64,000 nt of DNA, taken from Brevibacterium yomogidense (GTDB lineage Bacteria > Actinomycetota > Actinomycetes > Actinomycetales > Brevibacteriaceae). A model generated the notes under the pieces. That model had not been told where the DNA came from and did no database searches. It saw only the letters and a list, made by a program, of their open reading frames with translations. The stretch spans positions 98,631 through 162,630 of the forward strand of contig NZ_FWFF01000019.1 of assembly GCF_900163715.1 (NCBI RefSeq). The letters run 5' to 3'. The stretch's first letter is position 1, and each line of letters starts with the position of its first letter. Position numbers and translations under genes: made by a program. This document shows positions 9,201-16,197 of the stretch, one piece after another.

Positions 9201-9312
9201 GGGCGGAGACGCCGCCGCCGATGACGCGGCCGCAGACGGTGCACCGACGGAGTCGGCACCGGCAGAGGATGCGCCCGCTGCGGACGAGGCGGGGTCGGCC
9301 GGCGAGGGCTGA
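6259..9312 (+). CDS. UPF0182 family integral membrane protein
   Basis: This is a large membrane protein conserved in actinobacteria and cyanobacteria, function unknown. The N-terminal third (residues 1-330) holds about seven hydrophobic segments, beginning with LLLTIIAVLALVALFVAFAQ. The rest is a large hydrophilic domain, presumably extracytoplasmic, with conserved stretches such as YAIKFQDEQIVLADTVNDES. After residue about 900 there is an acidic Gly/Glu/Asp/Ala-rich linker, then a short predicted helix (residues about 940-980) and another acidic tail. GTG 6259 follows GAAAGGG at a spacing of about 7. The length of 1017 aa is normal for the family. A strong hairpin follows the gene. Confidence 0.9.
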   Translation: MSFSARPPHPQAPASTGSRRPSPLLLTIIAVLALVALFVAFAQVYTEVLWFQQLDRFDVFATEWVAKGVLFAIGFVLMAVPLWFMLFFAHRSRPTTAPSNPREENLDRYREAVEPLRRTLTYAIPAVIGLLGGVALSASWQDALMLLNSVPFGVSDPQFQQDVGLYVFTLPMVNILVDYLGMIALLAFIASIVAHYLFGGVRPRETRGFDITKSARIQLATVLAVLILIQAVRLFLWRFSRLTDDSGLVTGATYTDVNAALPAMLIVSIAALLVAALVFSTAYFKTFRLTAISLGMLLVLGGVAVVGFPATMQQFQVNPSQQSLESEYIQRHLEATRSAYGIDDVEVIPYTPSTQGESGALRQDAATAASVRLLDPNLVSDTFRQLQQTRSYYAFPEQLDVDRYDIDGKSEDTVIALRELNPDAQSDSTWVNQATVYTHGIGAVAAYGSRRGADGEPAFFEAGIPPSGVLSDQSEYEPRVYFGERSTQYSIVGAPEGADPVELDYPADEEEGSGQVNYTFSGDGGPSVGNFFNRLLYAIKFQDEQIVLADTVNDESQILYDRTPRERVQKLAPFLEVDGDPYPAVVDGRIKWILDGYTTSDQYPYSRPSVLQEATTDSTTANTSAVVALPDQQANYIRNSVKITVDAYDGSVDMYEWDDEDPVLDAWMSVFPDLIKPASEISSDLMSHIRYPEDLFKVQRSLLTQYHVSNASEYYSGQDFWTLPVDPTTDQEQGLVQPPYFLTLEMPGQEQPAFSLTSSFIPRPTQGQTRNNLTGFLAANADAGDAEGEVSDEFGKLRLLQLPRNTTFPGPGQAQNNFNTEPEIQTSLNLLRQGESRVENGNLLTLPVADGLLYVQPVYVRSAGETSYPVLQRVLVAFGEQIGFAPTLDEALDQVFGGDSGAEAGDSDAAGETESGEAGGPSEGGEGDGGGEQPAGVDEALDRARTAMQEADEALTDGDFAAYGEAQERLREALEDAIDAEGGDAAADDAAADGAPTESAPAEDAPAADEAGSAGEG

Positions 9313-9357
9313 TGCCCGCGTTCGGACTCTCCTGCGGGTGAGGAGCCCGCGCACTGT

Positions 9358-9396
9358 GGTCCCGGGCCCGTGATCCATCATCACGGGCCCGGGACC
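9358..9396 (+). terminator. Terminator hairpin after UPF0182
   Basis: A perfect 17-bp inverted repeat, arms 9358-9374 and 9380-9396, has a 5-nt loop and a GC-rich stem. It lacks a U-run, as usual for actinobacterial terminators. Confidence 0.8.
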
Positions 9397-9430
9397 AGCG
9401 CATATGTGTCACGCATCACCCGCTGTCGAT

Positions 9431-9459
9431 TTGGTGGTCACCCGGGGTTCACGTAGAGT
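9431..9459 (+). promoter_or_regulatory. Promoter of tRNA-fMet
   Basis: TTGGTG (9431-9436), a 17-nt spacer and TAGAGT (9454-9459) lie 11 nt before the first tRNA base. This fits a housekeeping sigma promoter. Confidence 0.65.
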
Positions 9460-9470
9460 AGTCATTGCAA

Positions 9471-9544
9471 CGCGGGGTGGAGCAGTTCGGTAGCTCGCCG
9501 GGCTCATAACCCGGAGGTCGAGGGTTCAAATCCCTCCCCCGCCA
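9471..9544 (+). tRNA. Initiator tRNA-fMet (CAT)
   Basis: A 74-nt cloverleaf: acceptor strands CGCGGGG (9471-9477) and CCCCGCC (9537-9543), CAT anticodon in loop CTCATAA, T-loop TTCAAAT and discriminator A (9544). Initiator hallmarks are the unpaired first position (C1 opposite C72) and three consecutive G-C pairs next to the anticodon loop. CCA is not encoded. Confidence 0.97.
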
Positions 9545-9551
9545 CAGAAGA

Positions 9552-9586
9552 GGAAAGGCCCCCAGCCACAGGCTGGGGGCCTTTCC
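9552..9586 (+). terminator. Terminator of tRNA-fMet
   Basis: A perfect 16-bp inverted repeat, arms 9552-9567 and 9571-9586, has a 3-nt loop and lies 7 nt after the tRNA. Confidence 0.85.
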
Positions 9587-9589
9587 GCA

Positions 9590-9621
9590 TTCACCGATCC
9601 CTGGTTTCACCGATCCCTGGT
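9590..9621 (+). repeat. Perfect 16-bp tandem duplication upstream of tetR
   Basis: TTCACCGATCCCTGGT occurs at 9590-9605 and again at 9606-9621. It abuts the -35 region of the tetR promoter. Confidence 0.9.
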
Positions 9622-9640
9622 GGTCGGGATGCGGGGCCGC

Positions 9641-9670
9641 TACAATGAACATGTTCACTGAACGTGTTCA
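9641..9670 (+). promoter_or_regulatory. tetR promoter -10 with two palindromic operators
   Basis: TACAAT (9641-9646) is a good -10 element. Overlapping it or just downstream are two TGAAC-N2-GTTCA palindromes, at 9646-9657 and 9659-9670, with centres 13 bp apart. The second extends to CTGAAC..GTTCAG. Position and spacing fit autorepression by the TetR protein encoded just downstream. Confidence 0.75.
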
Positions 9671-9697
9671 GTCAGTGGTACCTGAGGGAGGCGGCCC

Positions 9698-10294
9698 ATG
9701 GCCACGGCACGCGAACGGCTCAAGCAGGACACACGACAGAGAGTCCTCGATACTGCCGCGCGGCTGTTCCGAGAGCGAGGATCCGCAGACATCACGGTGC
9801 GGGAGATCGCGCAGGCCAGCGGTGTGAGTGCGGGAACGGTGATGACTGTCGGGGACAAGAACGCTCTGGTGGTCCACGCCTTCGACAGGCTGGTCGCCGC
9901 GGAGCATGCTCAACACGATCCCGGTGAGCCCGACGTACCGTCGGCCGCGACGTGCAGCGACCGTCTGACGGACTGTGTGAGGCCGTTCGTCGTGATCTTC
10001 ACGAGTCAGCCGGTGCTCGCACGGGTATATGCCTCGATCCTGGTCACGGGTGAGCATGACTCGCACCTGTTCACAGACCTCGCGGACCGGCTCCGCGAGG
10101 AGTTCGCCCGAGCGATCACACGCCATGGGTGCACGCCGTCCGACAGCGCTCCCGCTGTGGCGAGTGCGCTGTACTTCGCATACGTGGGAGTGCTCTTCTC
10201 GTGGGCCGCGCAGAACTCGCACGATCCGAACGTGCTGCTCGAGCGGCTGCGTGCGGCGTTTGCCACCATCTGCACCTGTCAGGAGGCGCGCTGA
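9698..10294 (+). CDS. TetR/AcrR family transcriptional regulator
   Basis: This is a one-component regulator that would dimerise on palindromic DNA and release it on ligand binding. The N-terminal helix-turn-helix is clear: RQRVLDTAARLFRERG, then ITVREIAQASGVSAGTVM (residues about 12-50). The TVGDKNALVVHAF segment continues the motif. The C-terminal domain (residues 60-198) is the variable ligand-binding half. ATG 9698 follows GAGGGAGG at about 8 nt. The gene overlaps the DoxX gene by one base (TGATG), so both are one transcript behind the palindromic operators at 9646-9670. The DoxX gene is thus the likely regulated target; the ligand is unknown. Confidence 0.92.
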   Translation: MATARERLKQDTRQRVLDTAARLFRERGSADITVREIAQASGVSAGTVMTVGDKNALVVHAFDRLVAAEHAQHDPGEPDVPSAATCSDRLTDCVRPFVVIFTSQPVLARVYASILVTGEHDSHLFTDLADRLREEFARAITRHGCTPSDSAPAVASALYFAYVGVLFSWAAQNSHDPNVLLERLRAAFATICTCQEAR

Positions 10295-10653
10295 TGTCGA
10301 TCATGCTGGATCCGTGGTGGCCGACCGCGGTGCTTGCGCTCGCTCTCCTCAGTGACGCGGTGATGTCGGTGCGACCGCCGGCGTTCATCCGGGACTGCCT
10401 GGACGGAGTGGGCTTCCCCCGTGAGTGGTGGTGGACCCTCATCGTCATCAAGATGCTCGCAGTGGTCGGCCTCGTCGCTGGGATCTGGGCACCGGGCATC
10501 GCATGCGCGGCCACTGTCGGGGTGGTCGGCTACTTCGTCTGCGCCGCGGCGGCACACATCCGTGCGCGGTTCACGGGAACTGCGTTCTGGGTCAACTGCC
10601 TGGGCATGCTCGCGCTGGGCCTCGCGTCGGTCGTGCTGACGTTCGTGGTCTGA
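10294..10653 (+). CDS. DoxX-like small integral membrane protein
   Basis: A 119-residue protein with four predicted membrane segments, starting MLDPWWPTAVLALALLSDAV and ending ALGLASVVLTFVV. PPAFIRDCLDGVGFPREWWW and KMLAVVGLVAGIW are typical of DoxX-like proteins, whose roles are often linked to quinone or thiol redox balance but are mostly unproven. ATG 10294 is preceded by AGGAGG at a good distance and overlaps the tetR stop codon. It is cotranscribed with and probably controlled by that TetR protein. The final 14 bases, including the stop, are duplicated 18 bp downstream. Confidence 0.85.
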   Translation: MSIMLDPWWPTAVLALALLSDAVMSVRPPAFIRDCLDGVGFPREWWWTLIVIKMLAVVGLVAGIWAPGIACAATVGVVGYFVCAAAAHIRARFTGTAFWVNCLGMLALGLASVVLTFVV

Positions 10654-10671
10654 CCGGCGTTCGTGGTCTGA
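10640..10671 (+). repeat. Direct repeat duplicating the DoxX stop-codon region
   Basis: CGTTCGTGGTCTGA occurs at 10640-10653 (gene 3' end with TGA) and again at 10658-10671, a period of 18 bp. Confidence 0.9.
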
Positions 10672-10755
10672 GACGCGTCGATCCGCCGCGTGGGCCGATC
10701 TGCTCGGGTCGGATCAGGAGCGATACCATCGACTGACGAGGTCCGATGGGCTTCC

Positions 10756-10826
10756 GGTGGAGTGACCGAGTGGCCAGGTCGCAGCCTGCAACGCTGCGTA
10801 CGCAGGTTCGAATCCTGCCTCCACCT
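10756..10826 (+). tRNA. tRNA-Cys (GCA)
   Basis: A 71-nt cloverleaf: acceptor GGTGGAG (10756-10762) with CTCCACC (10819-10825), GCA in the anticodon loop (CTGCAAC), T-loop TTCGAAT and discriminator U (10826), a Cys identity element. CCA is not encoded. A possible -10 TACCAT lies at 10724-10729. Confidence 0.96.
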
Positions 10827-10954
10827 CTCCTCTTCTCCGTGCGTTTGCTCACCAACCTTGCCGCGCCGTGCCCGGGCTGCGAGTCGTTCGAATGGTGCGC
10901 ACCCCCACCCCACGCGGAGGGCGATTCCTCAGCGTGAGGGGGAGGCGGCCGCCG

Positions 10955-11395
10955 TCACTTCTGCTTTTTCTTCTTCTTCGCGGTGGATCCGCCGACTCCG
11001 GCGATGAGCGCCACTGCGATCGCAGCCATCCAGGAGTCCTTGGCCAGGCCGGTGCCTGCACCGGACGGGCGGACTCCGTCCTCCTCCGTCTTCTCCGGGT
11101 CGCGGAAGTAGATGCTCAGCATTCCTGCGGAGAATCCGCCCAGTGCCAGACCGGCGAGGCGGTTGGGCACGACGGGGAGCAGGAGGGCGCCGCCCACGGC
11201 GATCTCGCCGAGTGCGAGGAGCTTCCCGAACTGCTGGGATTCCAGGTTCGCAAGAGCAGGGATGCCCTTGACTGCCTCCGCGTGGAGGTATCCGGCTGTG
11301 CCTTCGTCCATGTCGAGCTTCCCGATGCCCGAATTGAGGATGAAGGCGCCGGGCACGGAGCGCAGTGCGATGCTCGCGATCGAGGGGAGTGCCAT
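10955..11395 (-). CDS. DoxX family membrane protein
   Basis: A 146-residue protein with about four hydrophobic segments. GAFILNSGIGKLDMDEGTAG is the typical DoxX N-terminal stretch (an inserted FLxSGxxKL-like motif), followed by FGKLLALGEIAVGGALLLP. The C-terminus ends in a Lys-rich tail after a last hydrophobic helix, suggesting a cytoplasmic tail. GGCGGACTCCCC precedes the ATG, and a TAGGGT -10 lies at 11456-11461. It is the second of three DoxX-type genes in the window. The gene stands alone between tRNA-Cys and mmpL. Function is unknown; the membrane assignment is firm. Confidence 0.85.
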   Translation of the reverse strand: MALPSIASIALRSVPGAFILNSGIGKLDMDEGTAGYLHAEAVKGIPALANLESQQFGKLLALGEIAVGGALLLPVVPNRLAGLALGGFSAGMLSIYFRDPEKTEEDGVRPSGAGTGLAKDSWMAAIAVALIAGVGGSTAKKKKKQK

Positions 11396-11455
11396 GGGGA
11401 GTCCGCCTTTCGTGGTGCGACGAGTGTGCGCGAGCGGTCGTTCCGCTCAGTGCTC

Positions 11456-11461
11456 ACCCTA
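11456..11461 (-). promoter_or_regulatory. Probable -10 element of the DoxX gene at 11395
   Basis: Minus-strand TAGGGTGAGCAC (11450-11461) repeats the 12-nt sequence found upstream of the DUF2342 gene. Between it and the gene, minus-strand GGAAC, 18 nt and GTC approach a SigR-type promoter but miss the final T. Confidence 0.4.
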
Positions 11462-11468
11462 GACGCCC

Positions 11469-13664
11469 TCAGTGACGTGGGCTTCGTTTCCCCTCCCGCT
11501 TCCCTCCCCGCGCGAGCGCGGACGGCCACCACACGGCAGGTCCGATGTCATGGACCAGAGCCGGGACGAGCAGTGCCCTGACGAGGAACGTGTCGAGCAG
11601 GACGCCGAACGCCACGATGAACGCGATCTGTGCGAGGAAGAGGATCGGGATGACAGACAGTGCGGCGAACGTCGCGGCCAGCACGACGCCTGCAGAGGTG
11701 ATGACGCCTCCGGTCACAGCCAGCGCTCGGATGACACCGGGTCGAGTCCCATGCCCCAGTGACTCCTCCCGCACGCGGGTCATGAGGAAGATGTTGTAGT
11801 CGATCCCCAGTGCCACGAGGAAGACGAATCCGTAGAGGGGGACGGCGGGGTCGGCTCCGGGGAAGTCGAACACGTGGTTGAACACGAGCGCTGCGACTCC
11901 CATTGCAGTGCCGAAGGACAGCACGGTCGTGAGCACCAGCAGGATCGGAGCGAGCACCGATCGCAGGAGCACCATGAGGATCAGCAGGATGACCACCAGC
12001 ACGATGGGGATGATGAGGTTCCGGTCGTGGATGGCCGCCTCATTGGTGTCCACCGCCGTGGCGGTCACTCCTCCCACCAGCACATCGGCGTCGGCAGAGG
12101 CATATGCCTCCCGCAGATCGCGCACTGTGTCCTGCGCGGCCGCGGAATCCGCAGGGTCGCTCAGAGTCGCCTGGAGCATGATGGAGCCGTCGACCTCGGT
12201 GGGCTCCGGCACCGGAGTGCCCGGAGGTCCGTACGCCCTGACTCCGTCCTCGTCGACGGGCGCGGAGCCCGCGTCGGCCTCGTCGGTGGTCACGGTGACG
12301 CCGTCGACTCCCGGGTTGTCGAGGAGTACATCTGCGGACTCCTGAAGGGAATCCGTGTCGGTGACGATGTAGGCGGGGCTTCCCGAGCCGCCGGGGAAGT
12401 GCTCGCCCAGAGCCGCCTGTCCATCGCGCGCCTCGGAGGCGCCCAGCACCAGTTCCGACTGAGGCACACCTTCGGCATCGAGTTGGGTGAGGCCCAGAGC
12501 GCCCACGAGCAGCAGGAGGGTCGTGCCGATCCAGATGCGTCGGGGTTTGCGCTCCACGACGCGCCCGATCCGCGCCCAGAACCCGCGCGTGGGCACTCCG
12601 CCTTCTGCCGCCACGAGCTCGGGCTCGAAGCGCGGACGGCGGGGCCAGAAGGCGGCCCGGCCGAACGCGTAGAGGATCGCGGGCAGGAGGGTGAGGGCGG
12701 ACAGCATTGCGAAGCCTATGCCGATCGAGGCGACGGGCCCCAGCGTGCTGTTCGACTTGAGATCACTCAGGAGCAGGCACAGAAGGCCTGCGATGACCGT
12801 TCCGCCGGACGCCAGGATCGGTTCGACCGATCCCCGCAGGCCCTGCAGGGAGGCGGTCCACTTGTCCTCGTGGACGCGCAGCGCCTCCCGATAGCGCGCG
12901 ACGTACAGGAGTGAGTAGTCGGTCGCCGCGCCGATGACGAGGATGAAGAGGATGCCCTGAGTCTGACCGCTCAGCAGGAGGACATCCGCCTTCGCCAGCC
13001 ACCAGACGGTCAGCAGAGCGACAGTGAGAGCGAAGACACTCGTCGACAACACCGCGATCGGCAGGAGAAGGGAGCGGTAGACGACGATGAGGATGAGGAA
13101 GACTGCCGCGAGTGCTACTGCCAGCAGCAGCCCGTCGATGCCGGCGAACCCGGCTGCGAGGTCAGCGCTGAACCCCGCCGGACCGGTGACGAAGACCTCC
13201 ACGTCGTCGGGCAGATCCGCGCCGAGCGTGTCCGAGACCTCCGCTACGACGTCACCCAGTTCCGCGTCGGAGCCGATCGGCACGAACGACTGGGCTGCGA
13301 GCCCATCGTCAGAGGGGATCACGGGAGACAGGTCGTCCTGGACACCGGCGATGTCGGGCAGCTGCGACACAGCCTCGTCGATGTCTTCCAGACGCTCGTC
13401 CGAGAGCTCCGTGTCAGAGGTGAAGACGACCACCGCTGGGATGGTGTCCGCATCATTGAACTCGCCCAGCAGCTCCTGCACCGCCGTCGCATCCGCGGAT
13501 TCGGGCAGGTACGACGTCTGATCGTTGGAGGAGACCTCCGAGACCTTCCCGAAGTATGGCCCGCCCACTGCCGCGCCCGTCAGCCACAGAAGGATGAGGA
13601 GGGCGGGAAGGAAGACACGCAGCCAGCGGGGAACACGGCTGCTGGTTGGTAGGCGATGACTCAT
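11469..13664 (-). CDS. MMPL family RND transporter
   Basis: This proton-driven efflux or lipid-export pump has the classical two-fold layout: one membrane helix, a soluble loop, five helices, then a second copy. The first helix is near residues 12-32 (FLPALLILLWLTGAAVGG) and the first helix bundle includes ATDYSLLYVARYREAL, the conserved TDY-containing segment. The second bundle has LGIDYNIFLMTRVREE. The length of 731 aa is typical. ATG 13664 is preceded by AGGAG; the longer frame to 13739 enters the promoter. The gene is divergent from a MarR gene, and the shared region holds a palindrome in the mmpL promoter spacer, so MarR probably represses the pump. The substrate is unknown. Confidence 0.92.
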   Translation of the reverse strand: MSHRLPTSSRVPRWLRVFLPALLILLWLTGAAVGGPYFGKVSEVSSNDQTSYLPESADATAVQELLGEFNDADTIPAVVVFTSDTELSDERLEDIDEAVSQLPDIAGVQDDLSPVIPSDDGLAAQSFVPIGSDAELGDVVAEVSDTLGADLPDDVEVFVTGPAGFSADLAAGFAGIDGLLLAVALAAVFLILIVVYRSLLLPIAVLSTSVFALTVALLTVWWLAKADVLLLSGQTQGILFILVIGAATDYSLLYVARYREALRVHEDKWTASLQGLRGSVEPILASGGTVIAGLLCLLLSDLKSNSTLGPVASIGIGFAMLSALTLLPAILYAFGRAAFWPRRPRFEPELVAAEGGVPTRGFWARIGRVVERKPRRIWIGTTLLLLVGALGLTQLDAEGVPQSELVLGASEARDGQAALGEHFPGGSGSPAYIVTDTDSLQESADVLLDNPGVDGVTVTTDEADAGSAPVDEDGVRAYGPPGTPVPEPTEVDGSIMLQATLSDPADSAAAQDTVRDLREAYASADADVLVGGVTATAVDTNEAAIHDRNLIIPIVLVVILLILMVLLRSVLAPILLVLTTVLSFGTAMGVAALVFNHVFDFPGADPAVPLYGFVFLVALGIDYNIFLMTRVREESLGHGTRPGVIRALAVTGGVITSAGVVLAATFAALSVIPILFLAQIAFIVAFGVLLDTFLVRALLVPALVHDIGPAVWWPSALARGGKREGKRSPRH

Positions 13665-13718
13665 CTGCGACTCCTGGAATGGGTGGGGAGGGTCGACCTG
13701 GCGGCTTCCCAGGTGCAC

Positions 13719-13746
13719 ACTATACTGTCGGAATGACAATAGTAAA
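13719..13746 (-). promoter_or_regulatory. mmpL promoter with palindromic operator in its spacer
   Basis: Read on the minus strand, TTTACT (13741-13746), a 16-nt spacer and TATAGT (13719-13724) form a good promoter. TGTC-N5-GACA (13726-13738) lies inside the spacer within a longer imperfect palindrome. A repressor here would block the polymerase; the divergent MarR gene is the obvious candidate. Confidence 0.65.
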
Positions 13747-13790
13747 CCGGGGGATAGTAGTGTGCGGCCGCGCTGTGCGCGAGTCGTAGG

Positions 13791-14372
13791 ATGGCCAGCA
13801 TGTCAGCACCAGAGTCCGGGACCGATGCCGTATCGGAGAACCTGTATGAGGTCGATGCGGCGGACCCGCTGCATCGCCTCGTCGATCGTTCCGGCATGTC
13901 GACCGATGACATCGAGCAGATCGGGCGACTCATGCGCGGGATCGCGGACCTTCGCGCGGCCGAGCAGCGCCTGACCGAGGCCTCGCAGAAGTACATGAAG
14001 CTGAGCCAGCAGGACATGCGTGCGATCCAGTACCTCATCGTGGCGAGCAACCGCGGGACGATGGTCACTCCCGGAATGCTCGCCGCCCATCTGCAGATCT
14101 CCGCGGCGTCGACCACCAAACTCCTCAACCGGCTGGAGCACGGAGCACACATCACGCGCGAGGTGCATCCTACCGACCGCCGCGCCTTCGTGGTGCGTGT
14201 GACGCCGGGGACTCTGGAGTCCGCGATGGACACCGTAGGACGGCAGCACGCGAAGCGATTCGACTCCGCGGCGCGGTTGACCGCTGAGCAGCGGGACATC
14301 GTCATCGACTTCTTCCGCGACATGACAGAGCAGCTGTCCCTGGATGACGTGGCGTGGGCCGAAGACATCTGA
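13791..14372 (+). CDS. MarR family transcriptional regulator
   Basis: A winged-helix regulator of 193 residues. The DNA-binding part is MLAAHLQISAASTTKLLNRL (recognition region) followed by the wing VHPTDRRAFVVRVTPGT, with the DRR sequence characteristic of MarR proteins. The preceding helix has QQDMRAIQYLIVASN. An N-terminal extension of about 40 residues precedes the usual domain. The start could be ATG 13791 or ATG 13800; GTAGG lies just before the first. The gene is divergent from mmpL with a 126-bp shared region containing a palindrome. Repression of mmpL and itself is inferred from this arrangement, not shown. Confidence 0.9.
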   Translation: MASMSAPESGTDAVSENLYEVDAADPLHRLVDRSGMSTDDIEQIGRLMRGIADLRAAEQRLTEASQKYMKLSQQDMRAIQYLIVASNRGTMVTPGMLAAHLQISAASTTKLLNRLEHGAHITREVHPTDRRAFVVRVTPGTLESAMDTVGRQHAKRFDSAARLTAEQRDIVIDFFRDMTEQLSLDDVAWAEDI

Positions 14373-14513
14373 CACAGATCTGCGTCCCCTCTCGGCAGCC
14401 TCGCTTCGGGGCTGCAAGCGCGGAATAGAAGGATGTCGCCGCGGGGTTGTGCTCGGCGAAGGTCGGCCCCGCGCTGGTCGACCTGAACCCCGCGATCAGA
14501 GGAGTACCCCGCT

Positions 14514-15503
14514 GTGCCCGTTCCCTTGAGCATTCTCGACCTCGTCTCCATCTCCGAAGGGTCGACGGCCCGTGACGGCATCGCCGCATCGGTGCGCTCT
14601 GCACAGCTCGCCGACCGCCTCGGCTACCGGAGGCTGTGGTTCGCGGAGCACCACAACACCGTGAACCTCGCTGCGAGTGCGACAGCACTGCTCATCGCCC
14701 ACGCCGCCGAGGCGACGGAGACTATTCGTCTCGGATCCGGCGGCGTCATGCTCCCCAACCATGCGCCGCTCATGGTTGCCGAACAGTACGGGACCCTCGC
14801 GAACATGTACGGCGACCGGATCGATCTGGGCCTCGGACGAGCGCCCGGCACCGATCAGATGACCGCACAGGCGCTCGCGCGTTCGTCGGCAGAGCCCCAG
14901 GCGTTCGCTCAGAACATCTACGACCTGCAGGGATGGTTCGGTGAAGAGGGCCGGGCTCACACCACGCCGATCATCTCTGCCGTCTCCGCACACACGAACG
15001 TGCCGATCTGGGTGCTGGGTTCCACCGTGAACGGTGCTGCGATCGCAGGTCAGCTGGGGCTGCCGTTCTCGGTAGCCTCGCACTTCGCTCCCGACCAGAT
15101 CGACCAGGCGATCCGCGTCTACCGCGAATCCTTCACGACGGAATCGCCGACCGCGCAGATCGATGAGCCCTACGTCATGGCAGGCATCAACGTGATGGTC
15201 GCGCCCACGGATGAGGAAGCGGCCTACGAGTTCACGACGGTCGGGCAGATGTTCATGGACCTCAGCTCCGGCGGTCGGCGCAAGCTCCAGCCTCCGATCG
15301 AGCCGGAGGCGTTCGCCGCTCGTGGCGGAAGACGCAATCCGATGCTGGAGATCAGTGCGGTCGGCTCCCCGTCGACTGTGAAGGGCCAGCTCGATGCCTT
15401 CGTCGAGCGCACCGGCGCCGACGAGCTCATCACCGTCACCTACGCGTACGATCCTGCAGTCCGCGACCGCACGCTCCAGATGCTGGCGGACGTCTGGTTC
15501 TGA
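14514..15503 (+). CDS. LLM-class flavin-dependent oxidoreductase (MsnO8/luciferase-like)
   Basis: A bacterial-luciferase-like TIM-barrel flavoprotein of 329 residues, using reduced FMN or F420-type cofactors in its family; substrate unknown. RRLWFAEHHNTVNLA near residue 45 is the conserved (W)xAEHH motif. IRLGSGGVMLPNHAPLMVAE and GLGRAPGTDQ are further class signatures. GTG 14514 follows GAGGAG at about 10 nt. It lies 141 bp behind the marR gene in the same direction, without an obvious terminator between, so cotranscription is possible. It is followed by a convergent ligase remnant. Confidence 0.88.
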   Translation: MPVPLSILDLVSISEGSTARDGIAASVRSAQLADRLGYRRLWFAEHHNTVNLAASATALLIAHAAEATETIRLGSGGVMLPNHAPLMVAEQYGTLANMYGDRIDLGLGRAPGTDQMTAQALARSSAEPQAFAQNIYDLQGWFGEEGRAHTTPIISAVSAHTNVPIWVLGSTVNGAAIAGQLGLPFSVASHFAPDQIDQAIRVYRESFTTESPTAQIDEPYVMAGINVMVAPTDEEAAYEFTTVGQMFMDLSSGGRRKLQPPIEPEAFAARGGRRNPMLEISAVGSPSTVKGQLDAFVERTGADELITVTYAYDPAVRDRTLQMLADVWF

Positions 15504-15536
15504 CTGCCGCGTGCCCAGATGCGAGAGGGCTGAGGC

Positions 15537-16175
15537 TCAGCCCTCCTCCCACGCCACCTCGTCGGGTTCCTTGTCGGGCCTGAGCCCGCGCCACACAGGG
15601 TGACGGAGTCGTCCGTCACGCGTCAGACCGCTGTGCCGCACCTCGCCGACCAGCTTCGGGCTCACCCACGTCGCGTCCCTGCGGTCCTCGGTGGGCACAT
15701 CCGTCGCCGCCGGCGTCTTCCTGCGCATACGGGCCAAGCGGGTGTGGAGGGCGTCGAGCTCCTCGTCATCGAACCCGCTGCCGGCGCGACCCGCGTAGTG
15801 CAGCGTCCCGTCGATCGGCACCGCCAGCAGCAGGGACCCGAACGTGTGTGCGCGAGAGCCGTGGCCCTCGCGCCACCCGATGACGATGACCTCCTGGTGC
15901 TTCTCGTGCTTGATCTTCACCCAGTTCTCCGAGCGTCGACCGGACCGATAGTCACTGTCGACGTGCTTCGCGACGATGCCCTCCAGCCCCAGCTCCAGAC
16001 TCACATCGAGCGCAGTGTGCAGAGGGACGCCGAGGTCGTCGGGCACCTGCACATGGCTGCCCGGCTCCAGCCGGTCGGTGAGCAGGCTGCGCCTCTGCGT
16101 GTACGACCGATCGCTACGCTGGTTGAACAGCAATGCTAGTACCGTCGAGGCACCTGCGACAGGGGTTGAGGACAT
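15537..16175 (-). pseudogene. ATP-dependent DNA ligase (LigD-type), 5'-truncated remnant
   Basis: The 212-codon frame matches only the C-terminal two thirds of a single-domain ATP-dependent ligase. Motif IV (LEGIVAKHVDSDYRSGR) and motif V (ENWVKIKHEKHQE) are present, then the OB-fold domain ending in HPVWRGLRPDKEPDE. The nucleotidyl-transfer motif I (KxDG) and motif III are absent. Homology seems to begin only around VLALLFNQRSDRSYTQRRSL, after about 12 unrelated residues. The frame begins at the first bases of ku on the other strand (ATG 16175 against ATG 16174), so no room exists for the missing part. It lacks the catalytic lysine and should be inactive as a ligase. A deletion that joined the remnant to the ku start is inferred. 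Confidence 0.8.
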
Positions 16176-16197
16176 GCGCGCGATCTAGTCGGGAACC

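Noticed and set aside
9471..10826. Genomic island integrated at tRNA-fMet or tRNA-Cys
   Set aside because: No integrase, no duplicated tRNA 3' end and no direct repeats of att type were seen; the genes between are ordinary.
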